The position numbers and the translations under genes were made by a program. Of a stretch of 23,422 nucleotides of DNA, positions 8,814 to 17,755 are shown piece after piece. Source of the stretch: Bremia lactucae (taxonomy: Eukaryota; Oomycota; Peronosporomycetes; Peronosporales; Peronosporaceae); assembly GCF_004359215.1 (NCBI RefSeq), contig NC_090622.1, positions 2,277,837-2,301,258 of the forward strand, written 5' to 3'. Numbering within the stretch: position 1 is the stretch's first letter; each line of letters starts with the position of its first letter. The notes under the pieces were generated by a model. It was not told the DNA's origin. It saw only the letters and a program-made list of their open reading frames with translations, and ran no database searches.

Positions 8814-9581
8814 NNNNNNNNNNNNNNNNNNNNNNNNNNNNNNNNNNNNNNNNNNNNNNNNNNNNNNNNNNNNNNNNNNNNNNNNNNNNNNNNNNNNNNN
8901 NNNNNNNNNNNNNNNNNNNNNNNNNNNNNNNNNNNNNNNNNNNNNNNNNNNNNNNNNNNNNNNNNNNNNNNNNNNNNNNNNNNNNNNNNNNNNNNNNNNN
9001 NNNNNNNNNNNNNNNNNNNNNNNNNNNNNNNNNNNNNNNNNNNNNNNNNNNNNNNNNNNNNNNNNNNNNNNNNNNNNNNNNNNNNNNNNNNNNNNNNNNN
9101 NNNNNNNNNNNNNNNNNNNNNNNNNNNNNNNNNNNNNNNNNNNNNNNNNNNNNNNNNNNNNNNNNNNNNNNNNNNNNNNNNNNNNNNNNNNNNNNNNNNN
9201 NNNNNNNNNNNNNNNNNNNNNNNNNNNNNNNNNNNNNNNNNNNNNNNNNNNNNNNNNNNNNNNNNNNNNNNNNNNNNNNNNNNNNNNNNNNNNNNNNNNN
9301 NNNNNNNNNNNNNNNNNNNNNNNNNNNNNNNNNNNNNNNNNNNNNNNNNNNNNNNNNNNNNNNNNNNNNNNNNNNNNNNNNNNNNNNNNNNNNNNNNNNN
9401 NNNNNNNNNNNNNNNNNNNNNNNNNNNNNNNNNNNNNNNNNNNNNNNNNNNNNNNNNNNNNNNNNNNNNNNNNNNNNNNNNNNNNNNNNNNNNNNNNNNN
9501 NNNNNNNNNNNNNNNNNNNNNNNNNNNNNNNNNNNNNNNNNNNNNNNNNNNNNNNNNNNNNNNNNNNNNNNNNNNNNNNNN
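8814..9581. other. Assembly gap (768 N)
   Basis: Unsequenced stretch inside the gypsy protease region. All open frames across it are artefacts. The homologous start in copy B (14967 on) suggests that the rest of the protease lies here. Confidence 0.95.
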
Positions 9582-10400
9582 GCTTATACACTTGATCTAT
9601 TAGCGCCTTCGAAGTTACCTTCGGAGATTACTCAATTGCCAACGCTAGAACCGAAACGGGTCTTGCGTGATTTTCGTAGTGGCAAAGTCAAGCAGGTCTG
9701 CGTACTTGTCACAGATAAGAAGTACGTGGCCTTAATTCGGTCGGCACTAGTATTTCCTGAGAACGAACAGATCTCAGTGGCTCATCGATGGACGAAAGTG
9801 TCTTCGATGAGAAGAATCGGATTGATCGTTTTACGTCCCAATCCTGGAGGTATTTGATGAGAAACCCTTTATATAACGATTTTAAAGAATTAAAGGATGT
9901 CTTTCCTGAATCAGTACCGTCGAGTCGCTAAGGATAAAGGCACTCGACACGAAATCGACCTAATTTCAGTTTCTAAATACCGTGTCATGACGCAATGGTC
10001 ATTGTTCGTGAACAAGTATTATCGATCGACAAGTTCTTTGCCGATCGCTTAGCAGCGAAGCATGTGAGGGAGTCAACCTTTCCACATAGCAATCCGACCA
10101 TCGGAGTGCGTAAAGCAACAGAAGGATGGCGGATTGTGCATGCATTCAATAAATTGAACGCTGCAACGGTACCGGATCAAACGCCGATACCACGAAAAGA
10201 CGTATCAGTACTGTTATGCCAAACAGTACTATCTTTTCGTCAACGGATCTGATGAATGGATTCTATCAGATCCTTATGCGTGAACAGCATATTCCGTTCA
10301 CAGCAGTAAGTACCTCAAGCGGAATGCTAGGGAGTGGCTAGTTATGTCACAGGGAGTTAGCAATGCCTCTGCGACATTTAACAGATGTGTAACCAATTAC
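9582..10400 (+). pseudogene. Gypsy pol linker and N-terminal RT, element A
   Basis: After the gap the frame reads the protease-RT linker typical of oomycete gypsy (VLRDFRSGKVKQVCVLVTD, then RSALVFPENEQ, near 9660-9770). It shifts to SMDESVFDEKNRI...DVFPESVPS (9786-9925), then KGTRHEIDL and a damaged CVTRQWPL block. Frame 9995-10252 holds EQVLSIDKFFADRLAAKHVRES and GWRIVHAFNKLNAATV with PIPRKD. A further shift gives STDLMNGFYQILMRE (RT motif A with its first catalytic Asp) and AVSTSSGML. RT breaks off at ATFNRCVTN (about 10395), before the YxDD box, so it cannot be active. Similarity to copy B is much lower here than before the gap. Confidence 0.8.
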
Positions 10401-10403
10401 CAG

Positions 10404-10770
10404 CCATTGCTGGCGACACAACTCGTGTCGTCATCCCACTTATAATAATTTGCGTTCACGCATGTGTGAGTGCCAAGGTGCACCAATAAGTGACGTGAGA
10501 AGACTTACCTCACAATACGTCGCGACTTCTACTGGCCACGGCAGTATGAGTTCGTCCGCAAGTACATTCGTGCTTGCGAAGTTTGTCGACGAGTAGAGCT
10601 AAGTACTTTTTACCGTGCTCCGTTTCAACATCTGCCAGTTCCGGTAGTATTGGCAGTCCGTATTTATGGACTTCTTTACATATTTTCCCGAAGACGATCA
10701 AAAGAAAAATGATATACTGTTTTCTTTGATCGTTTCAGCAAAATGGTACATCTTGCTGCAGTAGTAAGGT
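10404..10770 (+). pseudogene. Gypsy integrase N-terminal remnant, element A
   Basis: It starts with a scrambled version of the block that precedes integrase in copy B (DTTRVVI near 16975-16995), then the zinc-binding region: HDF/FYWPRQYEFVRKYIRACEVC (10510-10590 in mixed frames), followed by YRAPFQHLPVPV and DRFSKMVHLAAVV (to about 10768), the start of the catalytic core. It is joined directly to RT, so RT palm motifs C onward and all of RNase H (over 1 kb in copy B) are deleted. The second and third acidic residues of the DDE core are not found. Non-functional. Confidence 0.75.
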
Positions 10771-11420
10771 ATAGAGCTTCTCAATCCCTAGGCGCATCTC
10801 ACATGAGACAAGCGTCCTCCAATGAGGATCTTTAAGGGAGTATGCCTTCTTAGGGGCATGACCTGCGCTCTTAAAACATCATGGACATAAGTCTCCCCAT
10901 TAGAGGCAAAGTATCCCTGCCTCTATAGACCAACGGTGCAACTTAAAGCGTGCACCGACTACGGATCGACTTTAGACCTGTTAACGGAAAATCTAGTTTT
11001 TCAAGCATAGGCCTCGCGGCCTATGCTTTTGCACTTTTTGATAAATGCCGTCCAAGCTTGGAACAAAGGTTTGACATCCCTTGCCCGATTACAAGTGTAC
11101 CGCCGATGCCGGAAAAAGGCAGTGATGAAAAATTACATTTTATCCTAACCAGGCTTGTAAAACCTGGTTGAGTCGAAGAACGGAAATTGGTATCGGTCGC
11201 TGGTCATATCAAACCAACGAGCTAGGTTTTTCTTAGAGGGCAACCAAGGGTTATTTACGGGAGCGAGCCGCAACGTATTCCGGTCCCTCTCCTGTTGACT
11301 CATGCGTACGTAAACGCTAACATGGCTCTTGAGCGATCCTTAAAATACTCCTTTCCTGGTGATACAAACTAGCACCACCAGCAGCATTCTCTCTTTCACG
11401 ATCACTTTGTTTCTGGTGAC
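10771..11420. other. Palindrome-rich region, no gene recognised
   Basis: Between the integrase remnant and the start of copy B. A run of short perfect stem-loops includes TCTCA/TGAGA near 10792, TCCTC/GAGGA near 10815, TAGAGGCA/TGCCTCTA (10901-10925), CGGTGCA/TGCACCG (10934-10957), an 11-bp arm pair (11003-11028), TCCAAGCTTGGA (11051-11062), AACCAGG/CCTGGTT (11147-11169), and a broken dyad spanning the copy-B border (about 11398-11445). A 73-codon frame at 10950-11171 has no recognisable motif. It probably derives from another retroelement. Confidence 0.5.
11003..11028. repeat. 11-bp-arm stem-loop
   Basis: AAGCATAGGCC (11003-11013) and GGCCTATGCTT (11018-11028) flank loop TCGC, followed by TT. 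It looks like a bacterial terminator but lies in eukaryotic element-derived DNA, so no terminator role is claimed. Confidence 0.85.
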
Positions 11421-11998
11421 GCATATTAACGTCACCAAAGTGATCGTCGCTCATGGAATCATCACAGTGACTTCCCGTCAAAGAGGTCCAACGAGTCGAA
11501 CAACCTCGTCATCACCTCTTTGGTTGTCACGTTAGAACCCAAAAGTTTAAATTACTCGGCTCCGAGTTATCCGGCAGCCTTTACAGTCGCTACTGAGTCG
11601 GACGATGACGGTGACTTGGACAAGTCACCCACGATTGGTGTAGCAGATATCTGCCACCGTCACCTGCAATGGCATCAACAGATGACAAATCCCAGTCACC
11701 TCCAGTGGGAGTAGGTGGTGACGTATTCCCCATAGAAGGACGCATTAGCGTCTCTTAAAAAATTTGCATTACCAGCAGCTGCACTGATCCGTGCAGCTGC
11801 AAGCCTTGCGACCTCAGGCTGTGCGCACATACTTATTCGTCGCCATACTGATTTCTATTTAGAAATTAATAAAATATAAAAACTGGAATTTTAATCAAGG
11901 GAATTGGTATTTACACCTCATTATTCGGTTATTTACACTCATGCAAAAATAAAAATATCGTCGCTGCCAACTTGATTTTTATGAGCCAATCAGAAGCG
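11421..11998. other. Hairpin-rich leader of copy B, no gene recognised
   Basis: Near-identical to 4720-5290, including the 9-bp hairpin at 11610-11629 (GGTGACTTG/CAAGTCACC) and the 11775-11800 dyad. The palindrome at 5118-5129 is imperfect here (CTGTGCGCACAT). The left junction creates a broken dyad with sequence left of the copy: GATCACTTTG near 11400 against CAAAGTGATC near 11435. Confidence 0.5.
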
Positions 11999-11999
11999 T

Positions 12000-13417
12000 T
12001 ATGTATTGCGTAACGCACATTTTTTAAATGGGCAAAAACAAAACAAATAGAAGCTAAGTTGGACAGAGAAATTCCGAAGCCGCGAGACAAATACAAGTGC
12101 CTCGCGTGATCCCAACCGATCGAATGGCGAGTTCATAACTACGACAATTAACAAGATCTTTGACATGTACACGATTTCGAGCATTGAGTACGTCATATGG
12201 GTAGAACAGACAAGCTTTACGCGGGAACGGCCCTCGGACAGGCCATTATTTGGCAACGATCAAGCAATTTTGACTCGATGTGGTTGACGCAGTTTCAAGA
12301 ACAGACGGAGGCCGGGAAGGCCACGTGGATGTGGTCTTGGGCTTCTCGCGCTTTGTGCTCGTAAAGAAACTTCGCCGTATCGCGTTCTATGACAACGAGG
12401 CAAGCTGCTGGCATCATTGAGAACTAGTCTCTGAAACGCGAATTGACGTTTACGACGCGTGACGAGATTTGGCTGAGCCCACGAGGTCGCGTACATGACA
12501 TTTTAATGCAAATAGAAGCTGACATGTCTGCATTCCAAAAGCCAGACAATGAACGGAAGGCAGCAAACATGGAAAGGACGTTTCAAGTCTCGACTTTGAA
12601 GCGTGAGCTTTCTCTTTCGATTTAACATTTCCACGTCAATCGAGTTCTTGGAAAGGGACATTTGGTACAGTGGTTTTGGCGGAGCGCAAAACTACGGGCG
12701 AAATTGTTGCCGCACAAATATTGGAGAGAAGGTTAATGTCGAATGACGAAAAGCTGTGCACGAAGATTGGAATGCGAATTTGGCGTGACGTGCATCATCC
12801 TTTAGTGGCACCGTTGCGTTTTTGTTTCAAAGCCAGTCTTGTGTGTTTTTTAAGCTTGGTATTTTACTTGAGAACAGTCTTTACACGCATATGAATCGTT
12901 GTTACATAATAAAAGAGTATCGAGTAAAAATGTCGCTTGATTTGGAGCGCTTCAAGTTTTACGCTACACAGATCGTACTTGCACTGTCTCATTTGCATGC
13001 GTGCGACATTGTTTATCCTTATTTGAAGCCCGATAGCATAAAGATTGATATCGATGGAATTATTGCGCTTGTGGATTTCGGTCTTTCAAAGACTAGTGTA
13101 AATCAATTGTCGAGCGCTCGTACGATGGCAAACTCTCCTGCGTATACAGCCCCGATTTTCTGAAACCTAAGCGCTCGCGTGGCTATGGCAAGGCTGTGGA
13201 TTGTTGGTGTCTAGGCATTCTTTTGTTCGAAATGCAGCTTGCAATGCGACCGTTTCATCACGTAGCAATTGAGTGTGATTTAAAATATGTATTGTTAGTG
13301 ATATTGAGTGGTAATTACCGCTTATTTACAATTCAGAATGTAAAAGATTGGACAGTAGACCCACACAACAATATTTTTTTTTTTTTTTCGCTTGTAAAAA
13401 TATGCAAAGTGCAATAG
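12000..13417 (+). pseudogene. AGC-type protein kinase pseudogene, copy B
   Basis: Same remnant as 5290-6706. Here the glycine-loop region reads KGTFGTVVLAERKTTGEI (about 12655-12708) once the shared one-base deletion is allowed for. Long frames are 12670-12894 (N-lobe, VHHPLVAPLRF), 12822-13163 (LALSHLHACDIVYPYLKPD, ALVDFGLSKTSVN, then SSARTMANSPAYTAPIF) and 13196-13417 (VDCWCLGILLFEM). It keeps DFG (13074-13082) but has lost the catalytic-loop Asp: HRD reads YPY, with Asp to Tyr at 13020-13022. The APE motif has the same one-base deletion as copy A. A T-run of about 17 bases near 13373-13388 replaces a short T stretch of copy A. The lesions shared with copy A show the gene was dead before duplication. 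Confidence 0.85.
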
Positions 13418-13603
13418 ATAATGCTTCTGGTTGGCTAATAAAACTCAAGTTGGCAGCGTGGGTAATTTATTCTTGCATGGGGTAGAAAGAACCAAATGGT
13501 TGGATGAAAATAACATTTTTCTTGATCAAAATAAATAATGCAAAATTACAAGGAAAGACATAATAGTATTTGTCACCCTACATTAGTCAACGTAGTGGGG
13601 TGA

Positions 13604-14124
13604 TGTAACGGGGTGCTTCGTTACACCAGTATTATTTCCTTAAAGAGTAATAGATAATACTATGTTCTTTGGAAGAAAACAACCAAAGAAGTGCAGATAA
13701 TTATCTTTTATTAGTAATTTGACTTAATGATGCAACAAGACATCAGTTCTTTTGATTGGTTGATTTAAGTTTGGAGACACGCTTGTGCGGTGCGCAAGGA
13801 GGCGCCATACTTAGTTTGTTATAAACATAATAAAGTTAGTAGTAGATAGAAGATCGTTACGTAGGAGCTTATATATAAACAGTGTTACTACTCTATTCTA
13901 AGCCTTAGTCAAGAACCTTAATGCTAAGCCCTCTTAGTTTTATAGAAACTTCCCTATGTACCGTTGGGTACGTGAAGTTTCGAGGATTCCACCTACTCTA
14001 TAATCGGTGTAAGGTCAACTAGTACTTATCAGTACTAGTGAAAGGTGCCTCATTCCATTTTGAGCACAGTGATGAAGCGGTTAACCGGGGATTGTGTAAC
14101 ATAGGCCAAGATTAGCCCGTTACA
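13604..14124 (+). mobile_element. Gypsy LTR, copy B (521 bp)
   Basis: Complete LTR from TGTAACGGGGTG to AGCCCGTTACA, with intact inverted ends. It differs from LTR A by a 27-bp deletion next to GACTTAAT (near 13728) and scattered substitutions. The U3 TATATATAAA and the terminal hairpin (14018-14039) are kept. Because it sits at the same place in both copies, it was copied with the block rather than inserted independently. Confidence 0.85.
14018..14039. repeat. Conserved LTR hairpin, copy B
   Basis: ACTAGTACT/AGTACTAGT over loop TATC, identical to 7335-7356. Confidence 0.85.
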
Positions 14125-14345
14125 AAATACGTCGCCGTTTCACAATTTCGCAGCTTTCAAACAGAGAAATTGTCGATGCTAATTATCACCAGTCGATTTA
14201 ATACACATTGACATTTTGGATTTGCTCTAGAAAAGGTTCACTCTTTGCTGTATAAGTGCCTGCTCAAAAAAACATGAAAGTGACATAAATATTTTCTATG
14301 AGAAAAAATAGGTAGAGAAATACAGAATTATTATATATAGTATAT

Positions 14346-14577
14346 AAGTTCCAACATCACTTACTTCGGTAATATTGACGCAAGTTGACATCAGCTTTAT
14401 TGATTGGTTGATTAAAGTTTGGATCTACCCCGGCAGTCGTCACAAGACACGATTGTGTGGTGCGCAAGTAGGCGCCATACATAGTTTGTCTTACTATAAT
14501 TATGTCATAGACAGAAGATCGTTACGTAGGGACTAATTATATTCATACAGTTTTTCTTTCCTCTATTCTGAAGCCTT
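14346..14577 (+). mobile_element. Second partial gypsy LTR, copy B
   Basis: Counterpart of 7663-7895 with the same missing ends; a few substitutions only. Confidence 0.65.
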
Positions 14578-14689
14578 AAAACTCATTTTAAGCACCTAAA
14601 GAAGGCTATCATGCAACGCGTGAAAGGTTCGCTCATTTGAGTTCCTAGAATAGGGAGCGATTGAACGCACGAGTTCGGTAATAGGCGGT

Positions 14690-15130
14690 CCAGCCGTAGG
14701 CGCCATGCTGCTCACTCTGAACACAGATAAACAACATGCATACCTGGTCTGTTGAATTGTGAGTCATCCACTTGATGACATACACAGGTAAATGTGTTTA
14801 TTAAATGTCGTGCATACGGTCCTGTCAAGTCTCACCTGTTCCGGCTTGGACTTCTTTATTCGACGCCAAAGCTAGACGATCGCAAGCTCAAGTTCGTTTA
14901 GCGCGATAATCCTCTGAAAAGGGATGACAGTGTGCATAGCAACAAGTGCATTTGTATCAGCAAAAAACATGTAGTTGGTATCCAATGCATAGACCGTACG
15001 TTGATCATTTCATCCTACTAGATTCGGATGACAAATTTGATGTCATCGTAGGATTACCATGTATCAGAAAGTACGAGCCATGCATAATCTGGCAGCATCA
15101 AGCCTAACGAAGCTTGCTTCTCGTTTATCA
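14690..15130 (+). pseudogene. Gypsy gag-protease remnant, copy B
   Basis: It begins with the gag N-terminal piece (VGAMLLTLNTDKQH) and the GPVKSHLF start, as in copy A. At about 14849 it jumps straight to the sequence for IFIRR, having lost about 530 bp that held the zinc knuckle and the protease DCGA motif. Past the point corresponding to the N gap it reads DHFILLDSDDKFDVIVGLPCIRKYEPCIIWQHQA in pieces (about 15003-15105), the later part of a gypsy protease (canonical ILGMPWL). Without the catalytic Asp it is dead. This stretch shows what probably lies at the start of the N gap in copy A. Confidence 0.75.
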
Positions 15131-15286
15131 GGTGGCCATCTGATGAACGTCCTCTAGCGTCAACAAGCTTGTGGATGTCCCATTAGTGTGTGCGATGGCC
15201 TCACTTGTGGTTCGGTCGTCTGCATGACTGCACAAGACCTCAGTGTGAATACCCATCAGAGTGTGGAGTTAGATGCCGACGGGTTT

Positions 15287-15404
15287 GCACAAGCACAGGC
15301 ATTCACCACTCAGACGTGGACATATTTACTGACGGCTGTGCACAAGCACAGGCATTCACCACTCAGACGTGGACATAGTTACTGACGGCTGTGCACAAGC
15401 ACAG
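15287..15404 (+). repeat. 53-bp tandem repeat (2.2 copies)
   Basis: Units at 15287-15339 and 15340-15392 differ by one base (CATATTT versus CATAGTT). A third partial unit GCACAAGCACAG follows at 15393-15404. The 53-base unit shifts frame at each step, so any open frame through it is accidental. It lies in the decayed protease-RT linker. Confidence 0.9.
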
Positions 15405-15478
15405 CCAGGTCGAAGTTCGACCACTCGAATAAGTTTAGGGTACCCAACAAGGATGCTACAGAAAATCGTAAACGCCAC

Positions 15479-16135
15479 TTTCGATCGACAAATTCTTCGC
15501 CAAATGCTTAGCAGCGGTTGTTGACCTTCCCATGACCTTCTATGTCCACTAAGCAGCAGGACGGCGGCGAATTGTGCATGCGTTCAATAAATTGAACACT
15601 GCAATGGTGACCGCTCAAATGCCGATACCACGAAAGATCATAATAGTTGTTGGTATGCCAAAAAGTACTAACTTTCGTCAATGGATTGGATGGATGGATT
15701 CGATCAGATACTTATGTGTAAACAGGATCTCCCGTTATAAAATCACCATTCTTTATATTTTTCAATTACACAGCGGTAAACACCCGAAGCGGGTTGCTAT
15801 ACGAAGGGCTAGTTATGCCACAGGGGCTCCGTAGTACCCTACAACATTCAACAAATGTGTTATCAATTTGTTGAGATCGGTTCGAGAATTTGCACCGAGT
15901 TATATTGATAATGTCTTCGCTCCTAGCAGATCCATGAAAGGAACGTCGGACGTTAAAGAACGTCGTACCAACGTCCGAAAGGTTCTTACACTTATGCGTA
16001 AGCCCAACTTGTATGCAAATTTTAAGAAGTGTGTATTTGCTGCCAGAGAAATACCACTTCTTGATTGCAATGTGGGTATACACTGTGTAAGCCCTGATCC
16101 GAAAAAGGTCAAGACGATCACTGACTAGCCTTTAC
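15479..16135 (+). pseudogene. Gypsy reverse transcriptase remnant, element B
   Basis: It starts within RT (FDRQILRQMLSS aligned to SIDKFFADRLAA of element A, near 15480-15515), so most of the 9582-10010 linker is absent. It keeps AFNKLNTAMVTAQMPIPRK (15574 on), a garbled motif A region, and LLRSVREFAPSYIDNVFAPSRSM (15868 on) in which the YxDD box reads YIDN: the second Asp is Asn at 15910-15912. Connection-domain sequence follows (NVRKVLTLMRKPNLYANFKKCVFAA, about 15970-16045), with PDPKKVKTITD before a stop at 16126. Many indels. Related to element A but clearly more diverged than the upstream duplicated block. Confidence 0.8.
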
Positions 16136-17083
16136 CGGTAAATTAAAAAGAATTTTAAAATTCCACGGCTTAGCGGCGTACTTACAGAAGTACTCCCGCA
16201 ATTATGCAGAAATGAAATTCCATATTTCTTCTCTGTTAAAGAAAAATGCAAAAAGATCATGAAACGCTGATTGTCAGCGTTTTTTAAGGTATCAAGCCAA
16301 GCTTGATACAATCACCAATATTGCCGATTGCAGACCAAGACAGACCATTTTATGTCGTATCGCCAGTGGTTTTGCAGTCAGCTGTGCTTTAATACAATAC
16401 GCCACAGACGACGCAGAGCACGTCGTCTGCTATCAGTCGCATCAGCTTGAACTAGCTGTATTGAGGCATTCAATGCAAGACAAGAACTCCTTGCCATGAT
16501 ATGCAGTGGCTAAGTTTAGGGTCCAATCTTGAGAGATAGACTGATCATTATTTATACCGACCATGTGCCTTTATGCACGGCCGTAAGCAGTCCACCCTCT
16601 GGTGAAGAATGGCTCTTCGCGGAGTATACTTTCTCCGTGAGGCATAAATCAGGACGACTTAACGTCGTCGCTGATGCCCTTTCGCGCCAGCCCGATTTTG
16701 AGCCGGCTGCGAAAATCATCAGTGAGCAGAAGGCTACTGTTAAAACAATCAAGAGTGAGCATAAGACCACTGTTGCAACAAAAAGTGTTCCGTCGTCAAC
16801 ATTACTCGACGACATTAGAAAAGCCTATCATTATGATAAGGCTCTTAAAAGGCTATTAGATTACCTTATAAATCCATCAAAAAATAACTCAAAAGGATTG
16901 TCGAAATTGTATCAGGCCTCAACGGATCGATACACAACACGCAATGGTTTATTGTATTCCACAGCCATTGCTAGCGACACACCTCGTGTCGTCATTTTCA
17001 CCCCAAAAAAGTTTCGTTTACGCATCATGTTTGAGTGCCACAATGCACCAAAAAGTGGTCATCGTGGACGTGAAAAGACCTAA
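16136..17083 (+). pseudogene. Gypsy RNase H and integrase HHCC remnant, element B
   Basis: It begins with LAAYLQKYSRNYAEM (about 16168-16212), then the RNase H start, where the DAS catalytic motif is mutated (RIASGFA near 16355). IIIYTDHVPLCTAVSS (16541 on) keeps the later Asp. FAEYTFSVRHKSGRLNVVADALSRQPDFEPA (16617-16710) is the RNase H end. Frame 16529-17083 then runs through a Lys/Thr-rich linker to LYSTAIASDTPRVVI and ECHNAPKSGHRGREKT, the first His pair of the integrase zinc domain. It would copy and degrade the RNA template in an active element; here the damaged motif and several stops make it inactive. Confidence 0.8.
16262..16309. repeat. Two adjacent 9-bp stem-loops
   Basis: AAACGCTGA/TCAGCGTTT (16262-16282, loop TTG) and GTATCAAGC/GCTTGATAC (16289-16309, loop CAA), six bases apart. 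A third 9-bp stem, CAGACGACG/CGTCGTCTG, is at 16405-16429. All lie in the RNase H remnant. Confidence 0.85.
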
Positions 17084-17720
17084 CTCACGATAAGTTGCGA
17101 CTTTTACGGCCAGGCTAGTAAAGGCTCCTCTGCAAGTATACATACATACGTGCTTGCGAAGTTTGTCAACAGGTGAAGCCCAGTGCTTCATCCGTGCTCC
17201 ATTAAATTTCTGCCTGTTTTAACAGAGTGTTGGTAGTCTGTATCATGGACTTTGTCTTCAATTTTCCCGAAGACAATCACAAAAAATGCTAATTATAAGT
17301 TTGTATATCGTTTCAGCAGAGTATCCCGTCTTGCTGTCGACCATAGCCAAAGGCTGAGCTCTTGACGTTGTTGACACAACATTTTGCCTCCATGGGTTTC
17401 TCCGTAATTGGTTTAGATCGAGATTCAAAATTTACGCGAATTTTAGCAATTTGTGTTCACATCACATGGAATACAGGTGAAAATGTCAACTTCTAACCAT
17501 TCTGAAACCGATGGGGGTCAGACAGAACGTGCAAATCGTATCATCGAAGAAATTATTCGCGGATATGTCCACACTCTTACGAAATGAAGCGAGTTCTTGC
17601 CGAAGGTAGATTTTGCCATCAACAATTAAGTGCCATGTTTACAAAGCATACACCGTTTTACGTGAACAGCTTACGCCATCCACGCATACCCACCTTGTTT
17701 GAAAGTACCTCTTATTTAAG
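17084..17720 (+). pseudogene. Gypsy integrase core remnant, element B
   Basis: In shifting frames: TYVLAKFVN / CEVCQQ-type zinc Cys region (about 17145-17170), MDFVFNFPEDNHK (first Asp of the DDE triad, near 17245-17285), YRFSRVSRLAV (17310-17340), LDRDSKFTRIL (second Asp, 17417-17450), and TDGGQTERANRIIEEIIRGYVHTL (third acidic residue in RIIEE, about 17510-17580). The end of the core follows (KVDFAINN near 17600). The triad can be traced but not in one frame. It inserts element DNA into the genome in active relatives. Confidence 0.75.
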
Positions 17721-17755
17721 GGGATGACTCGCTTGAGCAAAGAACAATCTAGCTC

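Larger units (their letters stand above)
11421..14966. repeat. Duplicated block, copy B
   Basis: Direct-orientation copy of 4720-8813 (offset 6701 at the start, 6683 after the 27-bp LTR deletion, 6153 after the ~530-bp gag/protease deletion). It continues past the point where copy A enters its N gap. Past the gap the two elements are only moderately alike, so the high-identity duplication seems to end within or near the unsequenced interval. Confidence 0.85.

Noticed and set aside
8719..9857. Long open frames (290, 274, 274 and 354 codons) across 8719-9857
   Set aside because: They are mostly unknown residues created by the N run; only the part after 9582 carries real gypsy linker sequence.
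11003..11030. Rho-independent terminator look-alike (11-bp stem plus T run)
   Set aside because: The context is a eukaryotic retroelement; hairpins of this kind are widespread here without T runs.
15188..15385. 65- and 62-codon frames through the 53-bp tandem repeat
   Set aside because: The repeat unit is not a multiple of three and the surrounding pol is decayed, so the frames are accidental.
15287..15404. CRISPR-like array
   Set aside because: The units are directly contiguous with no spacers, and there are only two full copies in eukaryotic element DNA.
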